DNA of 6,387 bases, taken from an uncultured Collinsella sp. (lineage in GTDB: Bacteria > Actinomycetota > Coriobacteriia > Coriobacteriales > Coriobacteriaceae). The notes under the pieces are model-generated. The model saw only the letters and a program-made list of their open reading frames with translations. It made no database searches and had not been told where the DNA came from. The stretch lies in assembly GCA_900551195.1 (NCBI GenBank), contig URVD01000107.1:1-6387 (forward strand), in the 5' to 3' direction. The translations under genes were made by a program, and so were the position numbers. Within the stretch, counting starts at the first letter, position 1, and the number at the start of each line of letters is the position of its first letter. This document shows positions 1-5,980 of the stretch, one piece after another.

Positions 1-2559
1 GCACCCGTTACGGCTGCGGTTGCCGGTTTCTACCACCTGGGCTTTGGTCTGGGCGCCTACGTGCTGCCGATCGTTATTTTGCTGTTTGCCGCCACGCTCT
101 TTTTAGGCGAGGACTCGCCGCTCAACGTGCGCTCTGTTGCGGGCGGAGCCGTGGTCTTTATCGCCGTCGTCTCCATTCTTTCGCTGATGGTGCCGGGTAC
201 GAGTGTCTCGTGTGACCTTATGTTCACGCCGCAAAATTTGTCCGCCTCGGGTGGCTACATCGGTGCGTTTATTGCGAGTGCGCTGCAGAATGCCCTGGGT
301 AAGCCTATCGCGATGGTAGTCCTGTTGGGCCTTGTCGTCGTGGGCTTGGTCATCATCGGCTTTTCGGTGGGTGGCGTGCTGCGCTCTGCTCGCGACCGTG
401 CGGCCGATTTTGCCGAGCGCCGTCGTGCCGATGTCAACGCCAGCCCGTGGGGTGACGACGAAGCCCTGTCGGTGCCCGGCGTTGCCCGTCCGCACCTGAG
501 CATTCTTCGTCAAAAGGGCTCCGATGCTGCCGTGACCACGGTCATGGACAACGATGTGGACCCGGTTTTGGACGATGACGACGAGGACGAGGATCCGTTT
601 GTCGACGTGTCCGATGCCGTGGAGGCCGAGCGCGCCAAGACGACGCTGCTGCCGCGCCGCCATGCCAAGAAGGGCAAGGCTGCGCCTAAGCTCAATACAA
701 GCGAGCCCGACCCGTCTTGGTCCGATAGCGAGATTGAGCTCACCGAGGGCGATGACGAGGACGACGAGGCTCCGATTGAGACCGCAAAGACAACTTTGCT
801 GCCGCGTCGCCATGCAAAGCGCGACCAGGTAACCGGCCAGCTTTCGATGGAAGACGACCCCGATAAGATCGACGAGTTCGAGCCGCCGTTTGCCGTGAAT
901 CCTGTCTCGGCAGCACCTCAGATTCCCGACTTCTTGAAGCATCCCAAGGTTGCCGATGCGCCTGCCTCGAGTGCCGTCGAATCGGCTGCGGCTAGCGATG
1001 GGGGAGCGGACGGTGGCGCCGCAGATAACGAGGGCGAAGAAGAGGACGGCCTCAAGCTTCCGCCGCTCGAAATCCTGCATGCCAACCCGCAGTCGGCTTC
1101 CGCCGCGTCTTCGGACAAGGAGTTGGAGCAGACCGCTGAGTCACTGCAATCCACCTTGCTTGAGTTTGGCCGCAGTGCCCGCGTGGTCGGCTGGATCGCC
1201 GGCCCCACGGTGACGACCTTTAAGCTGCAACCTGGTGAGGGCGAGCGCGTGAGCAAGATTTCGAGCCTCGAGGACGATATCGCGCTTTCGCTCGCTGCCC
1301 AGTCGGTACGTATCTTTGCCCCGATCCCCGGCACCTCGCTCGTGGGCATCGAGATTCCCAACCGCAAGCGCCAGAACGTCAACCTGGGCGACGTGCTGCC
1401 CTATGTGAAGGGCGGTCCGCTCGAGCTCGCCATCGGCCGCGACGCCGAGGGCACGCCGGTTGTCGCCGACCTTGCCAAGATGCCCCACCTGTTGATTGCC
1501 GGTACGACCGGTTCTGGAAAGTCGGTGATGATCAACTCCATCATCACGACTCTGCTCATGCGTACTCTTCCCGAGGACGTTCGCCTGATCATGGTCGACC
1601 CCAAGCGCGTCGAGCTTGCGGGCTATAACGGACTGCCGCATCTCTATGTGCCCGTGGTGACCGAGCCCAAGCAGGCCGCGAGCGCTCTGCAATGGGCCGT
1701 GTCCGAGATGGAGCGTCGCCTGAAGGTCTTCGAGCGTCTCAACGTGCGTAAGATCTCGACCTACAACGAAAAGCAGGCCGCCGGCGAGTTTGAGCATTAC
1801 GACAATCCGCCGCAAAAGATGCCCTACCTGGTCATCATCATTGACGAGCTCTCGGACCTGATGATGGTCGCCGGCAAGGATGTTGAGGCCTCGATCGTAC
1901 GTATTGCACAGCTGGGCCGTGCCGCCGGCATTCATCTTATCGTGGCCACGCAGCGCCCCAGCTCCAACGTGGTGACGGGCCTCATTAAGGCCAACATCAC
2001 CAACCGCATCGCCTTTAACGTCGCCACGGGCATCGACTCGCGCGTCATCATCGACCAGATGGGCGCCGAAAAGCTCACCGGTTTGGGCGACATGCTGTTC
2101 TCCAAGGTCGACTGGGGCAAGCCCCGCCGTATCCAGGGCTGCTTTGTCTCGGATGATGAAATCAACGAGATTGTCGAGTTCGTCAAGTCGCAGAGCGAGC
2201 CCGACTACCACGAGGAGATCCTGTCTGCCGTGACGCCCGCTTCCATGTCCATGGCGGGTGGCGGCGGCATTGTCCGCACCGTAGTCGCCGAGCCGCAAGA
2301 CGACGATCCGCTCATTTGGGAAGCCGCCCATATTGTGGTGGAATCGCAGCTTGGCTCCACATCTGGCCTGCAACGTCGTCTGAAGGTTGGCTATGCGCGT
2401 GCCGGGCGTATTATGGACATGCTGGAAGAAAAGGGTGTCGTTGGTCCGCCTGACGGTTCCAAGCCGCGTGAGGTTCTGCTGGACGAAGAGGGTCTTGCCG
2501 CGCTGAAATCTGTCGACGCCGAGATGGCACGTGAAGATCGTGAGTTTGGAGGATTCTGA
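1..2559 (+). CDS. ftsK: FtsK/SpoIIIE-family DNA translocase, 5' end truncated by the window
   Basis: Septum-anchored, ATP-driven double-stranded DNA pump that clears and sorts chromosome ends during division. The frame is open from base 1, so the true start lies upstream; 852 residues are visible, numbered here from base 1. Hydrophobic membrane segments lie at about residues 15-35, 46-64 and 101-127. An acidic, probably disordered linker covers about 140-350. The alpha domain begins near the LPP motif at 353. The RecA-like motor has Walker A GTTGSGKS at 501-508, VDPK at 532-535, Walker B IIIDE with D615/E616, and ATQRPS at 649-654. The winged-helix gamma domain, which reads chromosome-orienting sequences in this family, is at about 767-835. 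All catalytic motifs are intact. The linker holds a duplicated 12-residue motif annotated separately. The stop codon overlaps the next start by one base. FtsK versus SpoIIIE naming cannot be settled from sequence; family membership is near certain. Confidence 0.97.
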   Translation, partial: APVTAAVAGFYHLGFGLGAYVLPIVILLFAATLFLGEDSPLNVRSVAGGAVVFIAVVSILSLMVPGTSVSCDLMFTPQNLSASGGYIGAFIASALQNALGKPIAMVVLLGLVVVGLVIIGFSVGGVLRSARDRAADFAERRRADVNASPWGDDEALSVPGVARPHLSILRQKGSDAAVTTVMDNDVDPVLDDDDEDEDPFVDVSDAVEAERAKTTLLPRRHAKKGKAAPKLNTSEPDPSWSDSEIELTEGDDEDDEAPIETAKTTLLPRRHAKRDQVTGQLSMEDDPDKIDEFEPPFAVNPVSAAPQIPDFLKHPKVADAPASSAVESAAASDGGADGGAADNEGEEEDGLKLPPLEILHANPQSASAASSDKELEQTAESLQSTLLEFGRSARVVGWIAGPTVTTFKLQPGEGERVSKISSLEDDIALSLAAQSVRIFAPIPGTSLVGIEIPNRKRQNVNLGDVLPYVKGGPLELAIGRDAEGTPVVADLAKMPHLLIAGTTGSGKSVMINSIITTLLMRTLPEDVRLIMVDPKRVELAGYNGLPHLYVPVVTEPKQAASALQWAVSEMERRLKVFERLNVRKISTYNEKQAAGEFEHYDNPPQKMPYLVIIIDELSDLMMVAGKDVEASIVRIAQLGRAAGIHLIVATQRPSSNVVTGLIKANITNRIAFNVATGIDSRVIIDQMGAEKLTGLGDMLFSKVDWGKPRRIQGCFVSDDEINEIVEFVKSQSEPDYHEEILSAVTPASMSMAGGGGIVRTVVAEPQDDDPLIWEAAHIVVESQLGSTSGLQRRLKVGYARAGRIMDMLEEKGVVGPPDGSKPREVLLDEEGLAALKSVDAEMAREDREFGGF
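634..819 (+). repeat. Duplicated 12-residue motif in the FtsK linker
   Basis: The peptide AKTTLLPRRHAK occurs twice in the cytoplasmic linker, at 634-669 (residues 212-223) and 784-819 (residues 262-273). The DNA copies differ at 6 of 36 bases and every difference is synonymous. Each copy follows an acidic cluster (residues around 191-198 and 250-256), giving a repeated acidic-then-basic module about 50 residues apart. I do not recognise the motif; a short docking or interaction motif is an inference. Confidence 0.9.
2548..2552 (+). promoter_or_regulatory. Ribosome binding site for the RodZ-like gene, inside ftsK
   Basis: A perfect GGAGG core lies six bases before the ATG at 2559, within the last codons of ftsK. 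It fixes the start of the downstream gene. With the one-base stop/start overlap (TGATG) it suggests translational coupling. Confidence 0.85.
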
Positions 2560-4070
2560 TGGCTGCACGCTTTGGTGACATGCTGCTCGAGCAGCGTCGC
2601 CGAATGGGCCTTTCCATTCAGCAGGTCGCCAACACCATCAAAATCAGGCCGCAGATCATCGAGTTTTTCGAGACCGGTAACTTTGCTTCGATGCCGCCGC
2701 GCGGCTATGCGCAGGGCATGATTTCGAGCTATGCTCGCTTTTTGGGCCTCAATCCGCGCGAGGTCGTCAATGCCTACTTTGACGACCTGATGGCATACGA
2801 ACGCGAGACGTCGCAGCAGGGCGGTCGTTTTCAGGACGCCGCTGGCTACGTCAATTCGCGTTCCTCGGTCGATAACGGGCGCTTCCTGATGGTTCAGGGC
2901 GGTCGTTCGACGCGTTATGGACAGCGTCCTCAGCAGGCCGGTTATATTACCGAGACGGGTTCGGGCGAGGAGATTCGTTCGCAGCGTGACCGGTTCCGCA
3001 GTACGCCGATGCCCGAGGACCGTGCACTTCCCGCTGCCCGCGGCGTGGCTCGTGACCCTCGTGCCGGCTACGGCGACGGCGGCTATTCCGATCGCGGTTA
3101 CCGTGGGGTCTCTTCTGGTCGCTCTCGCGGTGGCTATGCGGATGCCGATACCACGCAGGTGACGCCGCGTCTTCGCTCTCAATCACAGCCGTATGGCCAG
3201 CGCTCTTCGGCTCCGCGTTCGGGCCAGCGTGGCTATCAAGGCCGCGGTGAACTTGCGCCCCGCTCGGGTCAGCGCAGCCTTCAGGGCCAGGGTGGCTATC
3301 GCGGCCGTTCCGATAGCAATCGTGGTCGTATGCCTCAGGGAGGCGGCCGCAGCAGTTCCAATCGTGGACGCGGCGGATCACGTACTCCTCAAAACAACGG
3401 GCTCGATCCGCGTATCGTCTACGCCGGCATCGGTGCCGTTGCGCTGTTGTTGATTGTGCTCATCGTGGTGCTTCTGCGCGGCTGCGCATCTTCGGCGCCC
3501 GAGACCACGCCCGAGACGCCCACTGCTACCAAGACGACGACCAAGAAGTCTTCTAAGAAGACCGAAACGGTCGACGAGGACGAAGACACCGATGAGGCGA
3601 CGGATGAGTCGACTGACTCGGACGCTACCAAGACGACGGCCAAGAAGGAAGAGAACGAGGTCACGAAGGTCAAAGTCTCCGTTGCCAAGGGAAAGACCGC
3701 GTGGATTGAGGTCAAGGTCGACGGCAAGTCGGTCTATGGCGCCCAAGCGACTGGCCCCTTTGAGCAGGAGTACTCGCCCGAGTCCTCGATCGAGATCACC
3801 ACGTCCAAGCCTTCCGATGTCACCGTTACCAAGAACGGTGAAAAGGTTCGTTACGATACCAAGACCTCGGGCGTGGCGCGTGTGACGATCACCGTTCCCA
3901 AGAAGGAGACGACTGATTCCGAGAATGGTGAAAGTTCTGATGGTACCGATACCACCGATGGTGCCGATACCACCGACGTTACCGATGCCCAGTCCACGGA
4001 TGGCGCCGATACCGCAACTGACGGTCAGACACCCACCGATTCTATTGACTATTCGTACGATAGCTACTAA
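2559..4070 (+). CDS. rodZ: RodZ-like bitopic membrane protein (HTH_25, one TM helix, DUF4115-like domain)
   Basis: Probable cell-shape protein; known RodZ proteins anchor MreB filaments to the inner membrane and wall-synthesis machinery. Of 503 residues, 1-75 form a HTH_25-type domain (QRRRMGLS, TIKIRP, SYARFLGLNP). Residues about 85-284 are a low-complexity linker rich in Arg, Gly, Gln, Ser and Tyr with about ten RG dipeptides. A single membrane helix spans 286-306, followed by RGC. Residues 311-367 are Thr/Lys and Asp/Glu rich. Residues 370-449 match the DUF4115 pattern (W382, D388-G389, N426-G427), and 450-503 are an Asp/Thr-rich tail ending in Tyr/Ser/Asp residues. The positive-in orientation puts the HTH in the cytoplasm and the C-terminal part outside. 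The protein is longer than E. coli RodZ (about 337 residues), mostly from the linkers. The ATG is supported by GGAGG. Domain architecture is solid; an MreB-linked role is inferred. Confidence 0.85.
   Translation: MAARFGDMLLEQRRRMGLSIQQVANTIKIRPQIIEFFETGNFASMPPRGYAQGMISSYARFLGLNPREVVNAYFDDLMAYERETSQQGGRFQDAAGYVNSRSSVDNGRFLMVQGGRSTRYGQRPQQAGYITETGSGEEIRSQRDRFRSTPMPEDRALPAARGVARDPRAGYGDGGYSDRGYRGVSSGRSRGGYADADTTQVTPRLRSQSQPYGQRSSAPRSGQRGYQGRGELAPRSGQRSLQGQGGYRGRSDSNRGRMPQGGGRSSSNRGRGGSRTPQNNGLDPRIVYAGIGAVALLLIVLIVVLLRGCASSAPETTPETPTATKTTTKKSSKKTETVDEDEDTDEATDESTDSDATKTTAKKEENEVTKVKVSVAKGKTAWIEVKVDGKSVYGAQATGPFEQEYSPESSIEITTSKPSDVTVTKNGEKVRYDTKTSGVARVTITVPKKETTDSENGESSDGTDTTDGADTTDVTDAQSTDGADTATDGQTPTDSIDYSYDSY
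3213..3293 (+). repeat. Tandem-like RSGQR repeat in the RG-rich linker
   Basis: Two 12-residue units, PRSGQRGYQGRG (3213-3248) and PRSGQRSLQGQG (3258-3293), are separated by three codons. They lie in the predicted cytoplasmic linker of the RodZ-like protein. Nine of 12 residues are identical. They are part of a wider stretch with repeated RG and GY pairs, consistent with a disordered Arg/Tyr-rich region expanded by duplication. Confidence 0.8.
3525..3647 (+). repeat. 24-bp direct repeat just after the TM helix of the RodZ-like protein
   Basis: Copies at 3525-3548 and 3624-3647 match at 23 of 24 bases and encode ATKTTTKK and ATKTTAKK. They are offset by 99 bp (33 codons), so gain or loss of one unit would stay in frame. 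The segment between them is first Lys-rich, then strongly acidic. The near-identical DNA suggests a recent duplication or gene conversion. Confidence 0.85.
3939..4031 (+). repeat. Asp/Thr-rich degenerate repeats in the C-terminal tail
   Basis: Residues 461-491 of the RodZ-like protein are built from degenerate units: DGTDTT, DGADTT, DVTDAQST, DGADTAT, DGQT. The tail lies beyond the DUF4115-like domain and is predicted to be outside the membrane. It is acidic and low in complexity; no specific function can be read from it. Confidence 0.8.
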
Positions 4071-4083
4071 GCCGCTCGTACGC

Positions 4084-4090
4084 GAAAGGA
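4084..4090 (+). promoter_or_regulatory. Ribosome binding site for yajQ
   Basis: GAAAGGA ends six bases before the ATG at 4097, in the 26-base gap after the RodZ-like gene. The gap holds no hairpin and T-run resembling a terminator, so read-through from upstream is expected. Confidence 0.75.
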
Positions 4091-4096
4091 AACATC

Positions 4097-4594
4097 ATGG
4101 CTAAAGATTCCAGCTTCGACGTCGTGTCCGAGGTCAACATGCAAGAGGTCGACAACGCCTTCCAGCAGACCACGCGCGAGATTTCCCAGCGCTATGACCT
4201 TAAGGATTCCGGCGCCACGATCGAGCTTTCGAAGGGCGACAAGCTCTTTACGATCAGCGCCCCGGCTGACTTTGTCTCTAAGCAGATTATCGACGTGCTG
4301 AGTTCCAAGCTCATCAAGCGCGGCATTGACCTCAAGGCTGTCTCGTGGGATGCTCCTCAGGCGGCATCGGGCGGCACCGTGCGCGTGCTCGGCCATATTG
4401 TCGAGGGTATCGACCAGGCGACCGCCAAGAAGATCAACAAGGACATCAAGGACCAAAAGCTCAAGGTCAAGGTGACCATCGAGGCCGACAAGCTGCGTGT
4501 TTCCTCTGCTTCGAAGGATGCGTTGCAGACCGTAATCCAGTTCCTGCGCGACCAGGACTACGGCCAGCCGCTACAGTTCACCAACTACCGCTAA
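4097..4594 (+). CDS. yajQ: YajQ-family nucleotide-binding protein (UPF0234/DUF520)
   Basis: Small soluble protein of 165 residues, matching the usual family length of about 160-165. The N-terminus SSFDVVSEVNMQEVDNA, the central KLIKRGIDLKAV, the ATAKKINKDIKDQKLKVKV segment and the C-terminal GQPLQFTNYR are all family hallmarks. The fold in known members is two ferredoxin-like halves. YajQ proteins have been reported to bind nucleotides or nucleic acid, and a Xanthomonas member acts as a cyclic-di-GMP effector; whether this copy binds either cannot be read from the sequence. The ATG is supported by GAAAGGA. It sits 26 bases after the RodZ-like gene and 27 before rimO, consistent with one operon. 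Nothing is truncated or unusual. Family assignment is very secure, the cellular role is not. Confidence 0.96.
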   Translation: MAKDSSFDVVSEVNMQEVDNAFQQTTREISQRYDLKDSGATIELSKGDKLFTISAPADFVSKQIIDVLSSKLIKRGIDLKAVSWDAPQAASGGTVRVLGHIVEGIDQATAKKINKDIKDQKLKVKVTIEADKLRVSSASKDALQTVIQFLRDQDYGQPLQFTNYR

Positions 4595-4602
4595 TATCAT
4601 TC

Positions 4603-4609
4603 GAAAGGA
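4603..4609 (+). promoter_or_regulatory. Ribosome binding site for rimO, with long spacing
   Basis: GAAAGGA lies 12 bases before the ATG at 4622, longer than the six bases seen for yajQ. No better start is nearby: in-frame TTG at 4634 and GTG at 4643 are still further away and would cut into the conserved N-terminal strand. The octamer CGAAAGGA is shared with the yajQ leader. Confidence 0.6.
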
Positions 4610-4621
4610 CCGCTCTCCAAC

Positions 4622-5971
4622 ATGGATACACCGTTGGGCTCCGTGCTCTACATCACCCTCGGGTGCGCTAAGAACGAGGTCGACACCGACCGCATGCGTT
4701 CTCTTTTGACTGCTGCGGGCTACGAGGAGGCATTCGACCCGCAGGATGCCGATATCGCCATCGTCAATACATGCTCGTTCCTCGCCTCCGCAACGTCCGA
4801 GAGCATCGAGACCACGCTCGAGCTCGCCAACGAGGTTCAGGACGGCGTTCGTTCTTGCCCCATCGTTATGTGCGGCTGTGTGCCGTCGCGCTATGGCGAC
4901 GACCTGCCTGACGAGCTGCCCGAGGTCGCTGCCTTTGTGAAGGCCGACGAGGAGGACGGCATCGTGGCGGTCATCGATGGCGTGCTGGGTGTCGAGCGCG
5001 AGATTGCAGCCTATATCCCGCAGGTCAAACGTACCGTCGAGGGTGCTGTCGCCTACGTCAAGATTTCCGATGGCTGCAACCGCTTCTGCAGCTTCTGCAT
5101 GATTCCCTACATCCGCGGCCGCTATCATTCGCGCAATGCCGAGAGCATCATCTCCGAGGTGCGCGACCTGGTTGCCGGCGGTGTGCGCGAGATCGTGCTG
5201 ATCGGCCAGGACACGGGCATCTGGGGTACCGACTTTGCCGACGAGGACGTCGCCGATGGCTCGCCGCGCAATCTGGCGCAGCTGCTGCGTGCCGTCGCCG
5301 AGGCCGTGCGCCCGCACAACGTCTGGGTCCGCGTGCTCTATCTGCAGCCCGAGGGCATGACTGACGAACTCATCGAGACGATTCGCGATACGCCCGAGGT
5401 GCTGCCCTATATCGATATCCCCGTGCAGCACTGCGACGCGCGCATTCTCAAGGCCATGCGCCGTTCTGGTTCGCGCCAGGAGCTCGAGGACCTGTTCCGC
5501 GATCTGCGTGAGCGTATCCCCGGCATCGTGATCCGTTCCACGGCCATGGTCGGCTTCCCGACCGAGACCGACGACGAGTTCCGCGACCTTATCGACTTTA
5601 TGGACACCGTCGGCTTTGACTACACGAGCGTCTTTGCCTACTCGCAGGAGGAGGGCAGCCTGGCCGCTAAGATGGAGGGTCAGGTCGACGAAGAGGTCAA
5701 GCTCGAGCGCGCCCAGGAGGCCATGGACCTGGCCGAGTCGCTCGGTTTTGCCGCCACTGCCGCACATGTGGGCGAGCGCGCCCAGGTGATCGTCGACGGT
5801 ATCGAAGAAACCGAGGACGGCGCCGAGCTGATCGGCCATGCCTGGTTCCAGGCGCCCGATTCCGATGGCGCGGTGCATCTGGACGCCAGCGAGGCGTCCA
5901 TGGGCGATATTCTGACCGTCGAGTTTACCGATAGCTTCTGCTATGAGCTTATCGGTCATGTTGTGGAGTAG
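4622..5971 (+). CDS. rimO: Ribosomal protein S12 methylthiotransferase RimO
   Basis: Radical-SAM enzyme that adds a methylthio group to a conserved aspartate of ribosomal protein S12, using two [4Fe-4S] clusters. The 449 residues match the usual length (about 440). The N-terminal UPF0004 domain carries three cluster cysteines: C15 (LGCAKN), C51 (NTCSF) and C86 (CGCVPSR). The radical-SAM motif CxxxCxxC is C152-C156-C159 in ISDGCNRFCSFCMIPYIRGR. A TRAM-type domain fills about 385-449. The IPGIVIRSTAMVGFPTETDDEF and FDYTSVFAYSQEEG segments favour RimO over the tRNA enzymes MiaB and MtaB, as does the LGCAKNEVD start. All cluster ligands are intact. It follows yajQ by 27 bases, and its stop codon overlaps the pgsA ribosome binding site. 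No regulation specific to this gene is visible. Confidence 0.96.
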   Translation: MDTPLGSVLYITLGCAKNEVDTDRMRSLLTAAGYEEAFDPQDADIAIVNTCSFLASATSESIETTLELANEVQDGVRSCPIVMCGCVPSRYGDDLPDELPEVAAFVKADEEDGIVAVIDGVLGVEREIAAYIPQVKRTVEGAVAYVKISDGCNRFCSFCMIPYIRGRYHSRNAESIISEVRDLVAGGVREIVLIGQDTGIWGTDFADEDVADGSPRNLAQLLRAVAEAVRPHNVWVRVLYLQPEGMTDELIETIRDTPEVLPYIDIPVQHCDARILKAMRRSGSRQELEDLFRDLRERIPGIVIRSTAMVGFPTETDDEFRDLIDFMDTVGFDYTSVFAYSQEEGSLAAKMEGQVDEEVKLERAQEAMDLAESLGFAATAAHVGERAQVIVDGIEETEDGAELIGHAWFQAPDSDGAVHLDASEASMGDILTVEFTDSFCYELIGHVVE

Positions 5972-5974
5972 GAG
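5970..5974 (+). promoter_or_regulatory. Ribosome binding site for pgsA, overlapping the rimO stop codon
   Basis: AGGAG shares two bases with the rimO TAG stop (5969-5971) and lies six bases before the GTG at 5981. This decides the GTG start for pgsA and implies that ribosomes ending rimO reach the pgsA initiation site. Confidence 0.8.
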
Positions 5975-5980
5975 AGCGTC

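Noticed and set aside
103..1080. 325-codon open frame on the - strand opposite the ftsK membrane and linker region
   Set aside because: The sense frame encodes hydrophobic helices and an acidic linker fitting FtsK; the antisense product has no family features.
1141..2568. 475-codon open frame on the - strand opposite ftsK
   Set aside because: It lies fully antisense to conserved FtsK motor motifs, has low-complexity His/Gly/Arg-rich translation with no recognisable domain, and is explained by high-GC codon bias keeping the reverse frame open.
3454..3885. 143-codon + strand frame rich in Arg/Pro within the RodZ-like gene
   Set aside because: It is an out-of-frame reading of the repetitive Thr/Lys/Asp coding region; the real frame has a TM helix and DUF4115-like pattern.
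4045..4073. Possible promoter before yajQ (TTGACT, then TAAGCC after 17 bases)
   Set aside because: The -35-like hexamer is good but the -10 matches only its first two bases, and it lies within the coding end of the upstream gene.
4071..4096. CGTACG palindrome in the gap before yajQ as a terminator
   Set aside because: The six-base palindrome has no loop and no following T-run, so it does not resemble an intrinsic terminator.
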